This document shows, piece by piece, positions 1-8,295 of a DNA stretch of 64,000 nt. The stretch is from Glebionis coronaria (taxonomy: Eukaryota > Streptophyta > Magnoliopsida > Asterales > Asteraceae). The translations under genes were made by a program, and so were the position numbers. The stretch lies in assembly GCA_025667525.1 (NCBI GenBank), contig CM046876.1:480272557-480336556 (forward strand). The letters run 5' to 3'. A model generated the notes under the pieces. The model had not been told where the DNA came from. It worked only from the letters and a program-made list of their open reading frames with translations, and did not search any database. The number at the start of each line of letters is the position of its first letter. Positions within the stretch are counted from its first letter, which is position 1.

Positions 1-1
1 G

Positions 2-799
2 AAGTTGAAGGCTTTGACATTTGATGAGTTGGAACATAGGGCTTATCCTATTTGGGTGAAAGTGCAGGAAGAAAACACTTTCAGACTTCTTTCAGATGAA
101 AGAAAGGAGCAACTTGCAGAAGATATGGAAATCAAGAAAGCTATGATAGTTCCCAGGCCAGTGAAGAAGGGATTTACACTTGAGTTTCCAAAAGATATGA
201 ATCAACTATATCCAAGTGAAGCAGTTATTAGAAAGAGCCTCAAGCTCTCCCCATTAGAAGCTTCAGATATGGTGCAGGTGTTACCACTAGATTCCAGGAA
301 TCCAATTGTGAGTTATGATGAGGATGAATGTGGATTCTGGAAGATTGGAAGATATGGCAAGGAGGTACACACTTTTACCACTCTCATATCTTTATTTGCA
401 AGTTGTGATAGAGAAGACTTGGTGGACCTTTGGAGGTTGCTGGAGACCAAGTATGAGGCTGAAGCACCAACTTCAGCTAATGGAATAAAACTTTGGACCA
501 CATTCAAAAGAATGTGTGGGACAAATGAGGAAGATCCTGAAATATGGAAGGATCTTGAAGATGACCTCAGTAGTCTTCAATGGAGGTTATATTCAGCTGC
601 TGGTGTATACCATTTGAGTTCTACAAAGTTTGCTGAGTATCTACTTGTAGATGCTCAATATTTCATATCCAAGGCTGTTTTGGAAAAGATGAAGGACACC
701 CAGCTGGAGATAGATTATACAAGTGACGTGGCAAAGAATTTAATCAGATTTATTTATTACCAATATGAGAAGGTTTGTCAGACTCCTCCAAGTTCTTAA
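2..799 (+). CDS. Extra 3' ORF of copia element A, C-terminal part
   Basis: The frame is open to the window edge, so the start is outside. About 265 residues are visible, ending with a stop 52 bases before the LTR, the position of the extra ('env-like') ORF after pol in some copia lineages. It aligns along its length with the minus-strand ORF of element B (8296-9060): shared landmarks are FDELE near the visible start, KLSPLEAS in the middle, TFKRMC, and LQWRL followed by SAAGVYHLS. I see no signal peptide or membrane segment, so an envelope role is not supported. Similar Asteraceae proteins are sometimes auto-named longin/synaptobrevin-like; I see no basis for that function. This copy has no stop or frameshift, unlike B, so A may be younger. 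Confidence 0.7.
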   Translation, partial: KLKALTFDELEHRAYPIWVKVQEENTFRLLSDERKEQLAEDMEIKKAMIVPRPVKKGFTLEFPKDMNQLYPSEAVIRKSLKLSPLEASDMVQVLPLDSRNPIVSYDEDECGFWKIGRYGKEVHTFTTLISLFASCDREDLVDLWRLLETKYEAEAPTSANGIKLWTTFKRMCGTNEEDPEIWKDLEDDLSSLQWRLYSAAGVYHLSSTKFAEYLLVDAQYFISKAVLEKMKDTQLEIDYTSDVAKNLIRFIYYQYEKVCQTPPSS

Positions 800-840
800 T
801 GATTATTCAGAAACTTGATCATAAGAGTGGATATCAAGTT

Positions 841-851
841 TAGGGGAGGAT
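841..851 (+). other. Polypurine tract of element A
   Basis: The purine-rich TAGGGGAGGAT lies directly before the LTR start TGTTGGG. The minus-strand relative B has the same arrangement at 8245-8257. Confidence 0.75.
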
Positions 852-880
852 TGTTGGGAATAAATTAAGGCCAGATCACT

Positions 881-991
881 TGAACGCTGACAAGAACAAC
901 TCAAGCGTTGACAAGAACAAATTGAGCGCTGACAGCTCAAGCGTTGACAAGTTAAAGTCAAGCGTTGACAGATTGAAGACAAGTACTGATG
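881..991 (+). repeat. 21-nt tandem array in U3 of element A
   Basis: Six degenerate units with core AGCGTTGACA or AGCGCTGACA, mostly 21 nt long with one short 15-nt unit. The same unit recurs in the LTR of B, in sequence downstream of B's primer site and, in reading frame, in B's extra ORF. The core contains TTGAC, the core of the plant W-box bound by WRKY factors; binding is inference. Confidence 0.8.
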
Positions 992-1107
992 GAAGATGTA
1001 AGCTACACGTTTATTATATTCTAGAATACTTCTAGTAAGGATAGAAACGACAATGTATTTTCTATGTTTATCTTTACCTAGAATAGTTGATACGTAGCTT
1101 ATTGTAC

Positions 1108-1137
1108 AAGGCTTCTTAGTCTATAAAAGAAGGCCTT
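1108..1137 (+). promoter_or_regulatory. TATA box in an inverted repeat, element A
   Basis: Arms AAGGCTTCTT (1108-1117) and AAGAAGGCCTT (1127-1137) pair with a single bulged G; TATAAAA at 1122-1128 lies in the loop and the start of the second arm. The homologous site in B (7960-7989) differs in both arms. Confidence 0.6.
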
Positions 1138-1377
1138 TAGGTTAATGTTTAGTATCAAGTTTTATATAAGTTTTCATTCGTAAACATCTTTCATTGTAAG
1201 CAAGTTCGACATTCATAATCAAAGTGAAAGTTTTGTTTACATCTTGTGTTCTTGTTTAAGTGTTAAATTCCGCATAACACTTAGATTCACAAAGCATATA
1301 ACAAAGGTTTCTCTACGTGTTATACTTGATCTAATCTCGTATACACAAAGCTAATCGATCTAAGTTTGGGATCAACA

Positions 1378-2128
1378 AACAAAAGGTGCACTTTTTTGGT
1401 TTAACTTCATGTTTATCCTTCTGAGGGTAGAGAACGTCTCTTCTATGTCCTGAATAAGCTCGCTCTCGGTATGACTTTATTACCAAGCCATCGACATAGA
1501 CCTCCAAATTTCGCCCTATTTGGCTTTCAAATGCCTTATCAACCAGTCGTTGATACGTGGCCCCTGCATTCTTTAGTCCAAACGGCATTTTCGTGTAACA
1601 GTACACCCCCTGGCTGGTATGGAATGTTGTCTTTTCCTCATCTTCCTCTGCCATTTGCATCTGATGGTATCCCTTGTACGCATCCAGGAAGCATTTGAAG
1701 GGGTATCCGCACAATGATTCCACCTTCCAATCTATTTCTGGGAGTGGATAGCAGTCTTGGGGACAAGCCTTATTGAGGTCTGTGAAATCAACGCACATGC
1801 GCCAGCTGCCATCATGTTTCTTTACCATTACCAGATTAACGAGCCAGTCATGATAGTAAACTTCCTTCATGATTCCTGCGTCCACCAGCTTTTTTACCTC
1901 GTCCAGTATTACCTTGTTGCGCTATGGGGCTTGTCCTCTTTTCTTTTGTCTAACTGGAGGGTAACCTTCGCGGATCTGAAGCTTGTGTTCAACTATCGAC
2001 CTTGGCACCCCCGTCATATCTTTGGGTTCCCATGCGAAGACGTCCAGGTTATTCTTCAAAAGGCGACACATGTCTGTCTTTCCTTTGTCAGATAATGTCC
2101 CTCCGATCGTTATCTCCTGATCCAGGTA
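1378..2128 (-). pseudogene. Tat reverse transcriptase, truncated
   Basis: RNA-dependent DNA polymerase that would copy the element's RNA into DNA. Minus-strand reading shows the RT entry region, VDFTDLNKACP, a FLDAYKGYHQ block, MPFGLKNAGATYQ and the YxDD region. The catalytic YVDD is YVDG here (about 1480-1490), losing the second metal-binding Asp. There is a TAG stop near 1921 and another near 2127, in the same frame as the upstream gag-protease. The gene stops at 1378 where the LTR of copia A begins, so the rest of RT, RNase H and integrase are missing. Non-functional on three independent grounds. Confidence 0.85.
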
Positions 2129-2971
2129 CTACGGATGTATTGCTACCTTCAAGTTTGGTGGTGAGTCCACCTTTGGTTCCATCATGAACCTAGGCGGTTC
2201 TGTGATCGCGTTGCATTCTAGGGGTGTAACTGTCGTGTTGAATATCGTTACTACCTCTCCATCAACTGGGAACTTTATCATACCATGAACCGTAGAAGGT
2301 ACCGCTCGCATTGCTAGTATAGCTGGTCGCCCTATGATCCTGTTATACTGTGATGGAGACCGTATAATCAAAAAATTCATTGGGACTTCCACCGAGTGCT
2401 CATTATCTCCTACTCTTACTGCTAACTCCAGCTGGCCTAAGGGCCATACTGCTCCTGCACTGAATCCGATGAGCGGAGAGGTCACAGGCATCATTTGGCT
2501 CGTTATTTCTGTGATAAGCATTAGAAAGCAGTGTTCGTACATTATTTCTGCCGATGAACCTCCATCCACATACATACGATGTATGTTGTGCTGACCAATG
2601 CTTATTTCTATCACTAGCGGGCCGTCTGCGACGTTCCTTGCATTGAGTGGAGGAAAATAAATGTCTTTCCCCTTCGAGAATTTTTGGCTCACCCTCTGCC
2701 TTGTCCTTCGTTGCCATGATTCCACCATGTAAATGTTTGCGCTGGCGATTGTTTGTCTATCATCCTTCGTGTTTTCCTTGACAAGGTGTTTTAGTTCGCC
2801 TTTCATTACTCTATTCTCGATATATTTTTGCAGCTGAATACATTCATTTGTAGCGTGCCCTCTCTCATTGTGGTATTCACAGTATCTGTTGCTGGCGCGC
2901 TTTTCGACCGGGGTGGTCATTAGCGTTGGCCTTGTGAAACTCACACCTTCCATCACTAGGATTTCCCTCAA
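2129..2971 (-). pseudogene. Tat gag zinc knuckle and protease region
   Basis: About 280 codons. Near the N-terminus is a zinc-knuckle-like block (C-x2-H, then GH, then C; CEYHNERGH), which in this lineage binds RNA in the capsid. About 100 residues on is an aspartic protease with the active-site block VDGGSS followed by EIMYEHCF, and later the typical IIGRPAI segment. DGG instead of the DTG/DSG of most proteases is, to my knowledge, common in this lineage. The frame differs from the upstream gag segment, so a small indel lies near 2972-2980. It ends at a stop near 2127 before the RT. Confidence 0.8.
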
Positions 2972-2973
2972 GG

Positions 2974-4038
2974 TTAACTTAAGGGGGTAAACCTAGAGTT
3001 ATAAGCTCGTCCCTGCCTTCTCCTTCCTACATAATAAAGGCCTAGAGATTTTCCTTTATTGTTGGGTCCTTCAATGGTCATGCGAGTAGATTTGTGATCG
3101 TAAGTACCTCGTGTTATTTCCGAAGCAGCCAATTCTCCTTGTATAAAAGACCTTACCCGCCTTAGCACTCCGTCGAAGGTTTCGTGCGTTCTTTCGCTAA
3201 TCTTCTTTATTAAGTCGCTATTCCGTATCCCCGCCATGAAGCAGGATACTTTCAAAATTTCTGGGAAATCCTTTACTAGAAGACACTCGCTTTTGAAACG
3301 TTCCAGGAAGTCTTCCAAGTATTCGCCTTGTCACTGTTTTACCCTGGCAAGCGATACAGCACTCCTATCATGCCTTTTTTGTTGCACATAATTTCTTTTG
3401 AACGCTTTTCGCAGCACTTCGTACCCGTTGACTGTTCGCGGCGGAAGCCTATCAAACCACGTCCGCGCGTTCCCTATGAGTGTGGAGTTGAACATATTAC
3501 ACCATACGGGCTCTGGCCATTGCTCAATGCCCGCCTGAGATTCAAAGACTTTTAAGTGGTCTTCTGGATCTGTCGTTCCATCATAAGTTTTTACGTTCGA
3601 TGGCATGCGGCGCTTTCTAGTGTCTCCATAGTGTTGTATGCGCCTTGTAAAGGCGTTTTTCCTGGCTCTCCTCCACGGTTGTGAGAAGATTTGGTCATCC
3701 GAGAAATAACTTGCACGCATATATTTTCCGGATGGACTATCACTTGATCCTGACAGATCGTCCCCTGAGGATGCGGTATGCTTAGAGCGCTTTGATTCCT
3801 CTACCATCCTTTCATCTTTTGCCACCAAAGGAAGAAGTGCTTGTAAGTTATGAGCTACATACTCCTCCATCATGCGTGCCTTTTTAGCGATGATTTCCCC
3901 TCTCTCCTCCTGGGGCGTCTTTCTTTTTTGTTTATTGGGAGGAGGCTGAGTTGACTCCCCTTCAATGTCTTTTTCCCCCGTGACGAGTAGGGGAGTTGAG
4001 AACAGTCCTCCTGTTCTTACGAGTAGGGGATTGTTCAC
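2974..4038 (-). pseudogene. Tat gag (capsid) with one in-frame stop
   Basis: Structural protein of the virus-like particle. Reading 4038 downward shows a charged N-terminal region with Lys/Glu-rich helices, then the retrotransposon gag core with YDGTTDPEDHL and ARTWFDRLPP, continuing after a TGA at 3328-3330 into EDFLERFKSECLLV and an arginine-rich tail. Both segments share one frame, so the stop is a point nonsense mutation. The segment ends in TAA at 2974 just before a frame change into the zinc-knuckle/protease part. Confidence 0.85.
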
Positions 4039-4171
4039 GTCCCGAGTGTTTGCGTCGCTGGCAGATCCAGGGGTAACATTTTTACTGATGTGATACGGCC
4101 ATCTACCGTCGAGGATCCTTGACGGCCTTCATTCTTACCGCTTTTCGTCATTTGTTATAGCTTAGTAAGGG

Positions 4172-4190
4172 TCCCATGGATGTCGCCAAC
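4172..4190 (-). other. Primer-binding-site-like sequence, Tat element
   Basis: On the minus strand TGGCGACATCCATGGGAC follows the LTR end by a few bases. It starts with the TGG that pairs with a tRNA CCA end; I cannot name the tRNA. Confidence 0.5.
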
Positions 4191-4191
4191 T

Positions 4192-4775
4192 TGTTGATGC
4201 AAAAGTTGGGGTAAACCGATCTTAACCCAAATTAGGCTTAATTTGGGGTCTTTTGGACTCCGGCTCTCGCACCAAGTGAAACTTGCTTTGGGACCCTGCG
4301 CACTAAAAAGACACCGTTAGGCTTACCGTGGGTTTGTTACCCACGATTAGACTCCAGTGTGAGAGTAAGTAATCGGTTTGAGTATATTAGTGTTTAGGGT
4401 ATTGTGTATATCGTACCTTTGTGGAACCGAAGGGGTTCCTTTTATACTCGAGAGAGTCCAGGCTGGGCTCCCTGTTCGTGCGGCCTAAGGAAGAGATAAT
4501 GACTGGAAATAGCTTGATCTTCATTATCTAACCAAGGTAAGTGTATATCCCCTCTTCCTTAGGCGAATATAACTATAATATAAGTTATATTCGATCTGAT
4601 CCTGTCGCACTTTGACGAGGACTTGGCTAAGTAACCAACCTCTTGTGCGACAGCGACTTACCAGGCTTCATGGGCTATGTGCGCACATCGCACAGGTATC
4701 CAATCCATTCCTGATGGATGCGGGTAGTACCCGTGAGTCGGACTATCCAGCCCGACTAGGGGATATACGTCATCA
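4192..4775 (-). repeat. 5' LTR of the Tat element (584 bp)
   Basis: On the minus strand it starts TGATGACG and ends CATCAACA. A TATA-like GTATAAAAGG lies at 4438-4447 with a hairpin directly downstream of it. The outer end joins gag of gypsy E at 4776. Confidence 0.8.
4423..4447 (-). promoter_or_regulatory. TATA box with abutting hairpin, Tat LTR
   Basis: Arms GGAACC (4423-4428) and GGTTCC (4434-4439) with a 5-nt loop abut the TATA sequence at 4438-4447 on its downstream side in the minus-strand sense. Confidence 0.55.
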
Positions 4776-5165
4776 GGTAGCATCGTCAAGACCAGGATAG
4801 AAAATCTTGATTATTCCTTCCTTTTTTAGTCCATGACCATGGCAATTTCTGAGTAATTCTTTCATTCTTAACCATGCATCAGTGAGAGTTTCTCAATCTT
4901 GTTGAGAAAAGATTCGGATTTCTCCGAGGAGGTTTTCAAATAGGGCAGGGGAAAGAATCGGCTAATGAAAGCGGTTCTAGGACCTTCCCATGTTCGAATG
5001 GTTCCTTCATTAAGTTCGTCGAGCCATGACTTGGCTTCTCTAGTGAAGGATGATGGAAACATCATGAGTTGAACGACTTCAGCTTGTCCTTCTCCATAGT
5101 TAAACATTTTGTTGAATCCATTATTCATGGATCGATTAAGCTTACTAGGATAACCAACGTTCATA
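4776..5165 (-). pseudogene. Gypsy E gag, second fragment
   Basis: Minus-strand reading gives a gypsy gag core: LMMFPSSF, then AKSWLDEL, TWEG and FISRFFP, then TDAWLRMKELLR and FYPGLDDAT, ending at 4776 where the Tat LTR begins. Some of the last part lies in a different frame or past a stop from the main segment (4868-5130). I attribute it to gypsy E because it continues where the E gag fragment at 10855-11037 breaks off; a separate gypsy remains possible. The edge at 5165 abuts a copia LTR. Confidence 0.6.
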
Positions 5166-5538
5166 TGTAACAAACATAGCGGAATTAGAACATTGATTAC
5201 GAACAAGGTGTTTCTTTTCCAAAGATTACTTGTATTAAATGATCAAAAAAATAACCCTAGACGTCTTACAAACACTAGACGCCTAGAACACACGACTTTT
5301 GCTTTATGACTACATTGTGAATAATTGAATGATAAAGCATGTAGGGTGTATGTGTTTATATACTACACATACCCCTTTCTACAAGAAATCTATTTTAATT
5401 AGAAGTCCTTCTATCTTTTGCTAATAAGTCCTCCTTGTTGTATGAAAGGTCTCCATATTCTTGTAAAGCTTGATATTTGCATATAAGTCCTTCTTGTTTC
5501 ATTATTCTTGTTTTGTCTCATCAAATTAATTCCCAACA
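5166..5538 (-). repeat. Copia-type LTR (373 bp), family distinct from A/B
   Basis: On the minus strand it starts TGTTGGGAATT directly after a polypurine tract and ends GTTACA against gypsy gag. A TATATAAA box lies in the loop of a perfect inverted repeat (5348-5372). No partner LTR is visible, so it is a 3' LTR of a damaged element or a solo remnant. Confidence 0.7.
5348..5372 (-). promoter_or_regulatory. TATA box inside a perfect 8-bp stem-loop
   Basis: Arms GTATGTGT (5348-5355) and ACACATAC (5365-5372) enclose a 9-nt loop; the TATATAAA octamer spans the first arm end and the loop (5355-5362). Confidence 0.65.
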
Positions 5539-5555
5539 ATCTTCCCCTATTTGAT
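5539..5555 (-). other. Polypurine tract before the 5166-5538 LTR
   Basis: Minus-strand AAATAGGGGAAGAT immediately precedes the LTR start. Confidence 0.65.
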
Positions 5556-7726
5556 GATGACAAAAACAATCTTCAAATCTTGATCTTTCACGAATGAAAC
5601 AAGCTTCCCTTTAAAGTAAGATTTCTTGTAAAACATATCACCACATAAAATAAGTTGTATACCTTTATCTTTGAATCTTCTTCCCCTTTTTGTCTCATCG
5701 AATAGGGGTCTTCTAAAGATAAAAACTAATAAACGCTTCCCCTTGAGTGGTGCATGTAAATGGATCACGAACCATGTAGACTCTAATTGTAGATTACGAA
5801 TGAAGAAAAAAGAATATAACCTATTTGTTGAAGAAGTGGAATCTCCCAATCTTGTACCTTATATCTTGTACTATTCATGTGACGTCGAACTTATATAATG
5901 CAGGAAACTATAAGCAGACCTCGATCTCTTGTCAAAATCCTCATCCTTTTGTGAGAAACTGAGCACGATAATGTAACTCCTTCAAGTGATAGCAAGGTAT
6001 CTAGTTGCTAGATATGATAAGTCTTCGTCACCAACAATGTAAGCACGAACAAGTTATCTTTAAAGTCAGTGAATGTCAGTCACGACAAAATGATATGATA
6101 AGTCACAAACCTGCAAAAAAAATAACTCCAACACCAAATAATCAATAATCAATCGTCTTCATCGGAACCTCCAATTTGCAATGAAAATCATCTAAGTATA
6201 ATATCATCCTCTTCTTTTATGCAACTGCTGCCTCTGTCGGCGTTCTTCTTCTAATCCAAGTCGGTACGTAACCGCAAGGTTAGCCTTGTCACATAATCAA
6301 ATAAAACTTTATTGCACCAAACACAATCTTCAAAAACGAGCCACAAAATTTTAAACAGTCAGTTCTGTCCGAGATCCTGAGTCACCCAATATATCTTCTG
6401 TATGTATTGTCCAATATCAGACGATACGTGTCAGCGCTTAAAAATCATATATCGGACAACACGCTGTCAGCGTCTAAATTACAACGTGTCAGCGTCTTCT
6501 TTGTCAGCGTGTGTTTTATTCTTGTCAGCGGCTCAGCTCAGCCACTGACACCATCTGTGGCTACTACCTCCATCAGCGGCTATGATATGAACCACAACTG
6601 CGTTACTTCCTTTATTTTATAATGTGCCACATCCTTGTATCTTGAACCATACGTCCTTTACTGTCCCACTTTGTGATGTCAACCCATCACTTGAAAAAAA
6701 AAATATCTCGTGTCACTTTCAACAAGCACATTGTTCCACAATTAAATAAACAAAGCCTTTAAAATGCACATACTTTTTCTTTATTCTCGTTTGATACCAT
6801 CATTCGGTGTAAACACGATTCTTTGTTACTCATATCATTCGCTTCTTCGTGTGAACACACCTCTTTCCACCAATCAGAATTGAATGAACCACATACCTTT
6901 TAAACACCTTCACGTGCCTTTGTTTCTCTCTATTCGAACAGCGACCACAACCACTTCTTTATAAAGCATAATCGAATACAATCTTGACAGCAGTTGTTCT
7001 CTGATTTCTTGTATAGATCCATCACTTATTGTTCGAACAGTAGACATCAATGTAAAAAGTACTTAAACCTTTCAAATAGCGCTGCTCACTACTTTTCACA
7101 TGTTACGATCTGAATAGATCCTTGGAATCACATCTGTTCTTTTGACCACACCTTCTCTATGATCGTACTATGTATATTAAGCTTTAACACAACCATATTA
7201 CTCAAACCAACATGAAGATTATCAGCAGTATAATTAAGAACATGTCTAGGGTTTTCGAAACCCTAACAGGAAGCAATCGTGAATAATTTTAGGCTTTTGT
7301 ACAGAACCCTAACTCGATCTTATAACCATAGCTTCGATCTGCCTTCACAACAGCTTCTAATCATGGAAGCAACACTTCTTTTCTGTTCTAAATTTGATCT
7401 AGGGTTTAGGGGATGAAACCCTAAATCTTATTTAATAAACACATAAAAATAGAAAATTTATACCTCTATCTCTGCAGCCAACTTCGACCATTAATAACTC
7501 TCTCATAACTGATCAAATCGACGATCGCTCCCGTGAGATCCTAAATACGTGTGTCGAGAACCTACACAAAAAGTTTCACGACGATCCAACGGTTAACGAA
7601 CGAGTTATCGCTATTTGAAAACAGCTGCACAGTGAGATTCGAACATAAAATCATATACGGATATTTATGATTTTTCGCCATTCTTCAACTCGAACACCTT
7701 GTTGATCCTAGCATCGAGAGCCACCC
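5556..7726. other. Non-coding retroelement sequence, no gene
   Basis: No ORF worth calling. The high end (about 6400-7726) reads as minus-strand leader after the primer site at 7727-7738 and carries the 21-nt motif family at 6423-6585. The low end (about 5556-5900) is sequence upstream of the 5166-5538 LTR. I cannot place the boundary between the two. Confidence 0.5.
6423..6585 (-). repeat. GCTGACA-motif array in leader of element B
   Basis: At least six copies of GCGCTGACA or GACGCTGACA variants on the minus strand with irregular spacing. The core is the same as in the U3 arrays of A and B. Confidence 0.65.
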
Positions 7727-7738
7727 GCTCTGATACCA
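7727..7738 (-). other. Primer binding site (initiator tRNA-Met type)
   Basis: Minus-strand TGGTATCAGAGC, complementary to the 3' end of initiator tRNA-Met, two bases beyond the LTR end GGGATCAACA. It marks the adjacent LTR as a 5' LTR. Confidence 0.85.
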
Positions 7739-7740
7739 AT

Positions 7741-8244
7741 TGTTGATCCCAAACTTAGATCGATTTAGCTTGTGTAAACGAGATTAAATCAAGTTAAACA
7801 CGTAGAGAAACTTTGTTGTATATGAAACAATTCAAGTATTATGCAGAATTAATACTTAAACAAGAACACACAAACAAGATAAACCAAACTTTCACTTTGA
7901 TTGATAAATCGAACTTGCGTACAATGAAAGTGTGAAAAACATATATTGAAGTAAACCTAAAGGCCTCCTTTTATATATTAAGGAACCTTGTACAAGAGTC
8001 TACGTACCAGCTATTTTAGGTAAAGATAAACATAAGAAATACATTATCGAACATATCTTTACTAGAAACATAATAGAAACATAAAACGTGTAGACTAAGT
8101 ATCCTGTCAGTGCTTGACTTCTTTTTATCAACGCTTGACTTCTTCCTGTCAACGCTTGTCTTGACAATGCTTGATTTCTTCTTATCAACGTCCAACTTCC
8201 TCTTGTCAGCGTCCAAGTGTCTTGGCTACATTTTATTTCCAACA
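7741..8244 (-). repeat. LTR of copia element B (504 bp), PPT on one side and PBS on the other
   Basis: Minus-strand start TGTTGGAAAT, end GGGATCAACA; homologous to the LTR of A. It follows the extra ORF and a polypurine tract, as a 3' LTR should, but is itself followed by a primer binding site, as a 5' LTR should be. The TATA sequence lies within an imperfect inverted repeat at 7960-7989. Confidence 0.85.
8104..8218 (-). repeat. 21-nt tandem array in U3 of element B
   Basis: Six degenerate units, for example AAGCGTTGACAGGAAG, mostly 21 nt apart. The 15-nt unit TTGGACGCTGACAAG (8202-8216) is identical to a segment of B's extra ORF (9727-9741). Confidence 0.8.
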
Positions 8245-8257
8245 GTCCTCCCCTAAA
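8245..8257 (-). other. Polypurine tract of element B
   Basis: Minus-strand TTTAGGGGAGGAC directly before the LTR start. Confidence 0.75.
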
Positions 8258-8295
8258 CTTGATATCTACTCTAGTAATCAAGTTTCTGAATAAAA

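Larger units (their letters stand above)
1..1377 (+). mobile_element. Ty1/copia retrotransposon A, 3' end
   Basis: Contains the end of an extra 3' ORF, a polypurine tract and a complete 3' LTR; everything upstream lies outside the window. The LTR ends with CA at 1377 and the next base is reverse transcriptase sequence of a minus-strand Tat gypsy, so this element was inserted into that gypsy. A second copy of the same family (B, minus strand) lies at 7741-10858 and supports both the LTR limits and the ORF. Confidence 0.85.
852..1377 (+). repeat. 3' LTR of copia element A (526 bp)
   Basis: Begins TGTTGGG and ends GGGATCAACA, the TG...CA form of LTRs. It is homologous to the LTR of element B (7741-8244, minus strand) at both ends and around the TATA box. 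U3 holds a short tandem array (881-991); a TATA box (TATAAAA, 1122-1128) lies in the loop of an inverted repeat. No second LTR of A is in the window, so age cannot be estimated. Confidence 0.85.
1378..4775 (-). mobile_element. Ty3/gypsy Tat-lineage retrotransposon, 5' portion
   Basis: Minus-strand order from high to low coordinates: 5' LTR (4192-4775), primer-site-like sequence, gag, zinc knuckle, protease, start of reverse transcriptase, then truncation at 1378 by copia A. Lineage is judged from the gag and RT motifs (zinc knuckle with GH, protease DGGSS, RT DLNKACP). The upstream flank (4776 onward) is gag of another gypsy (E), so the Tat element itself is nested. GGTAG at 4776-4780 is the likely target duplication; its partner is outside the window. 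Confidence 0.85.

Noticed and set aside
2..799. Longin/synaptobrevin or envelope function for the extra ORFs
   Set aside because: No membrane anchor, signal peptide or recognisable SNARE/longin motif can be seen.
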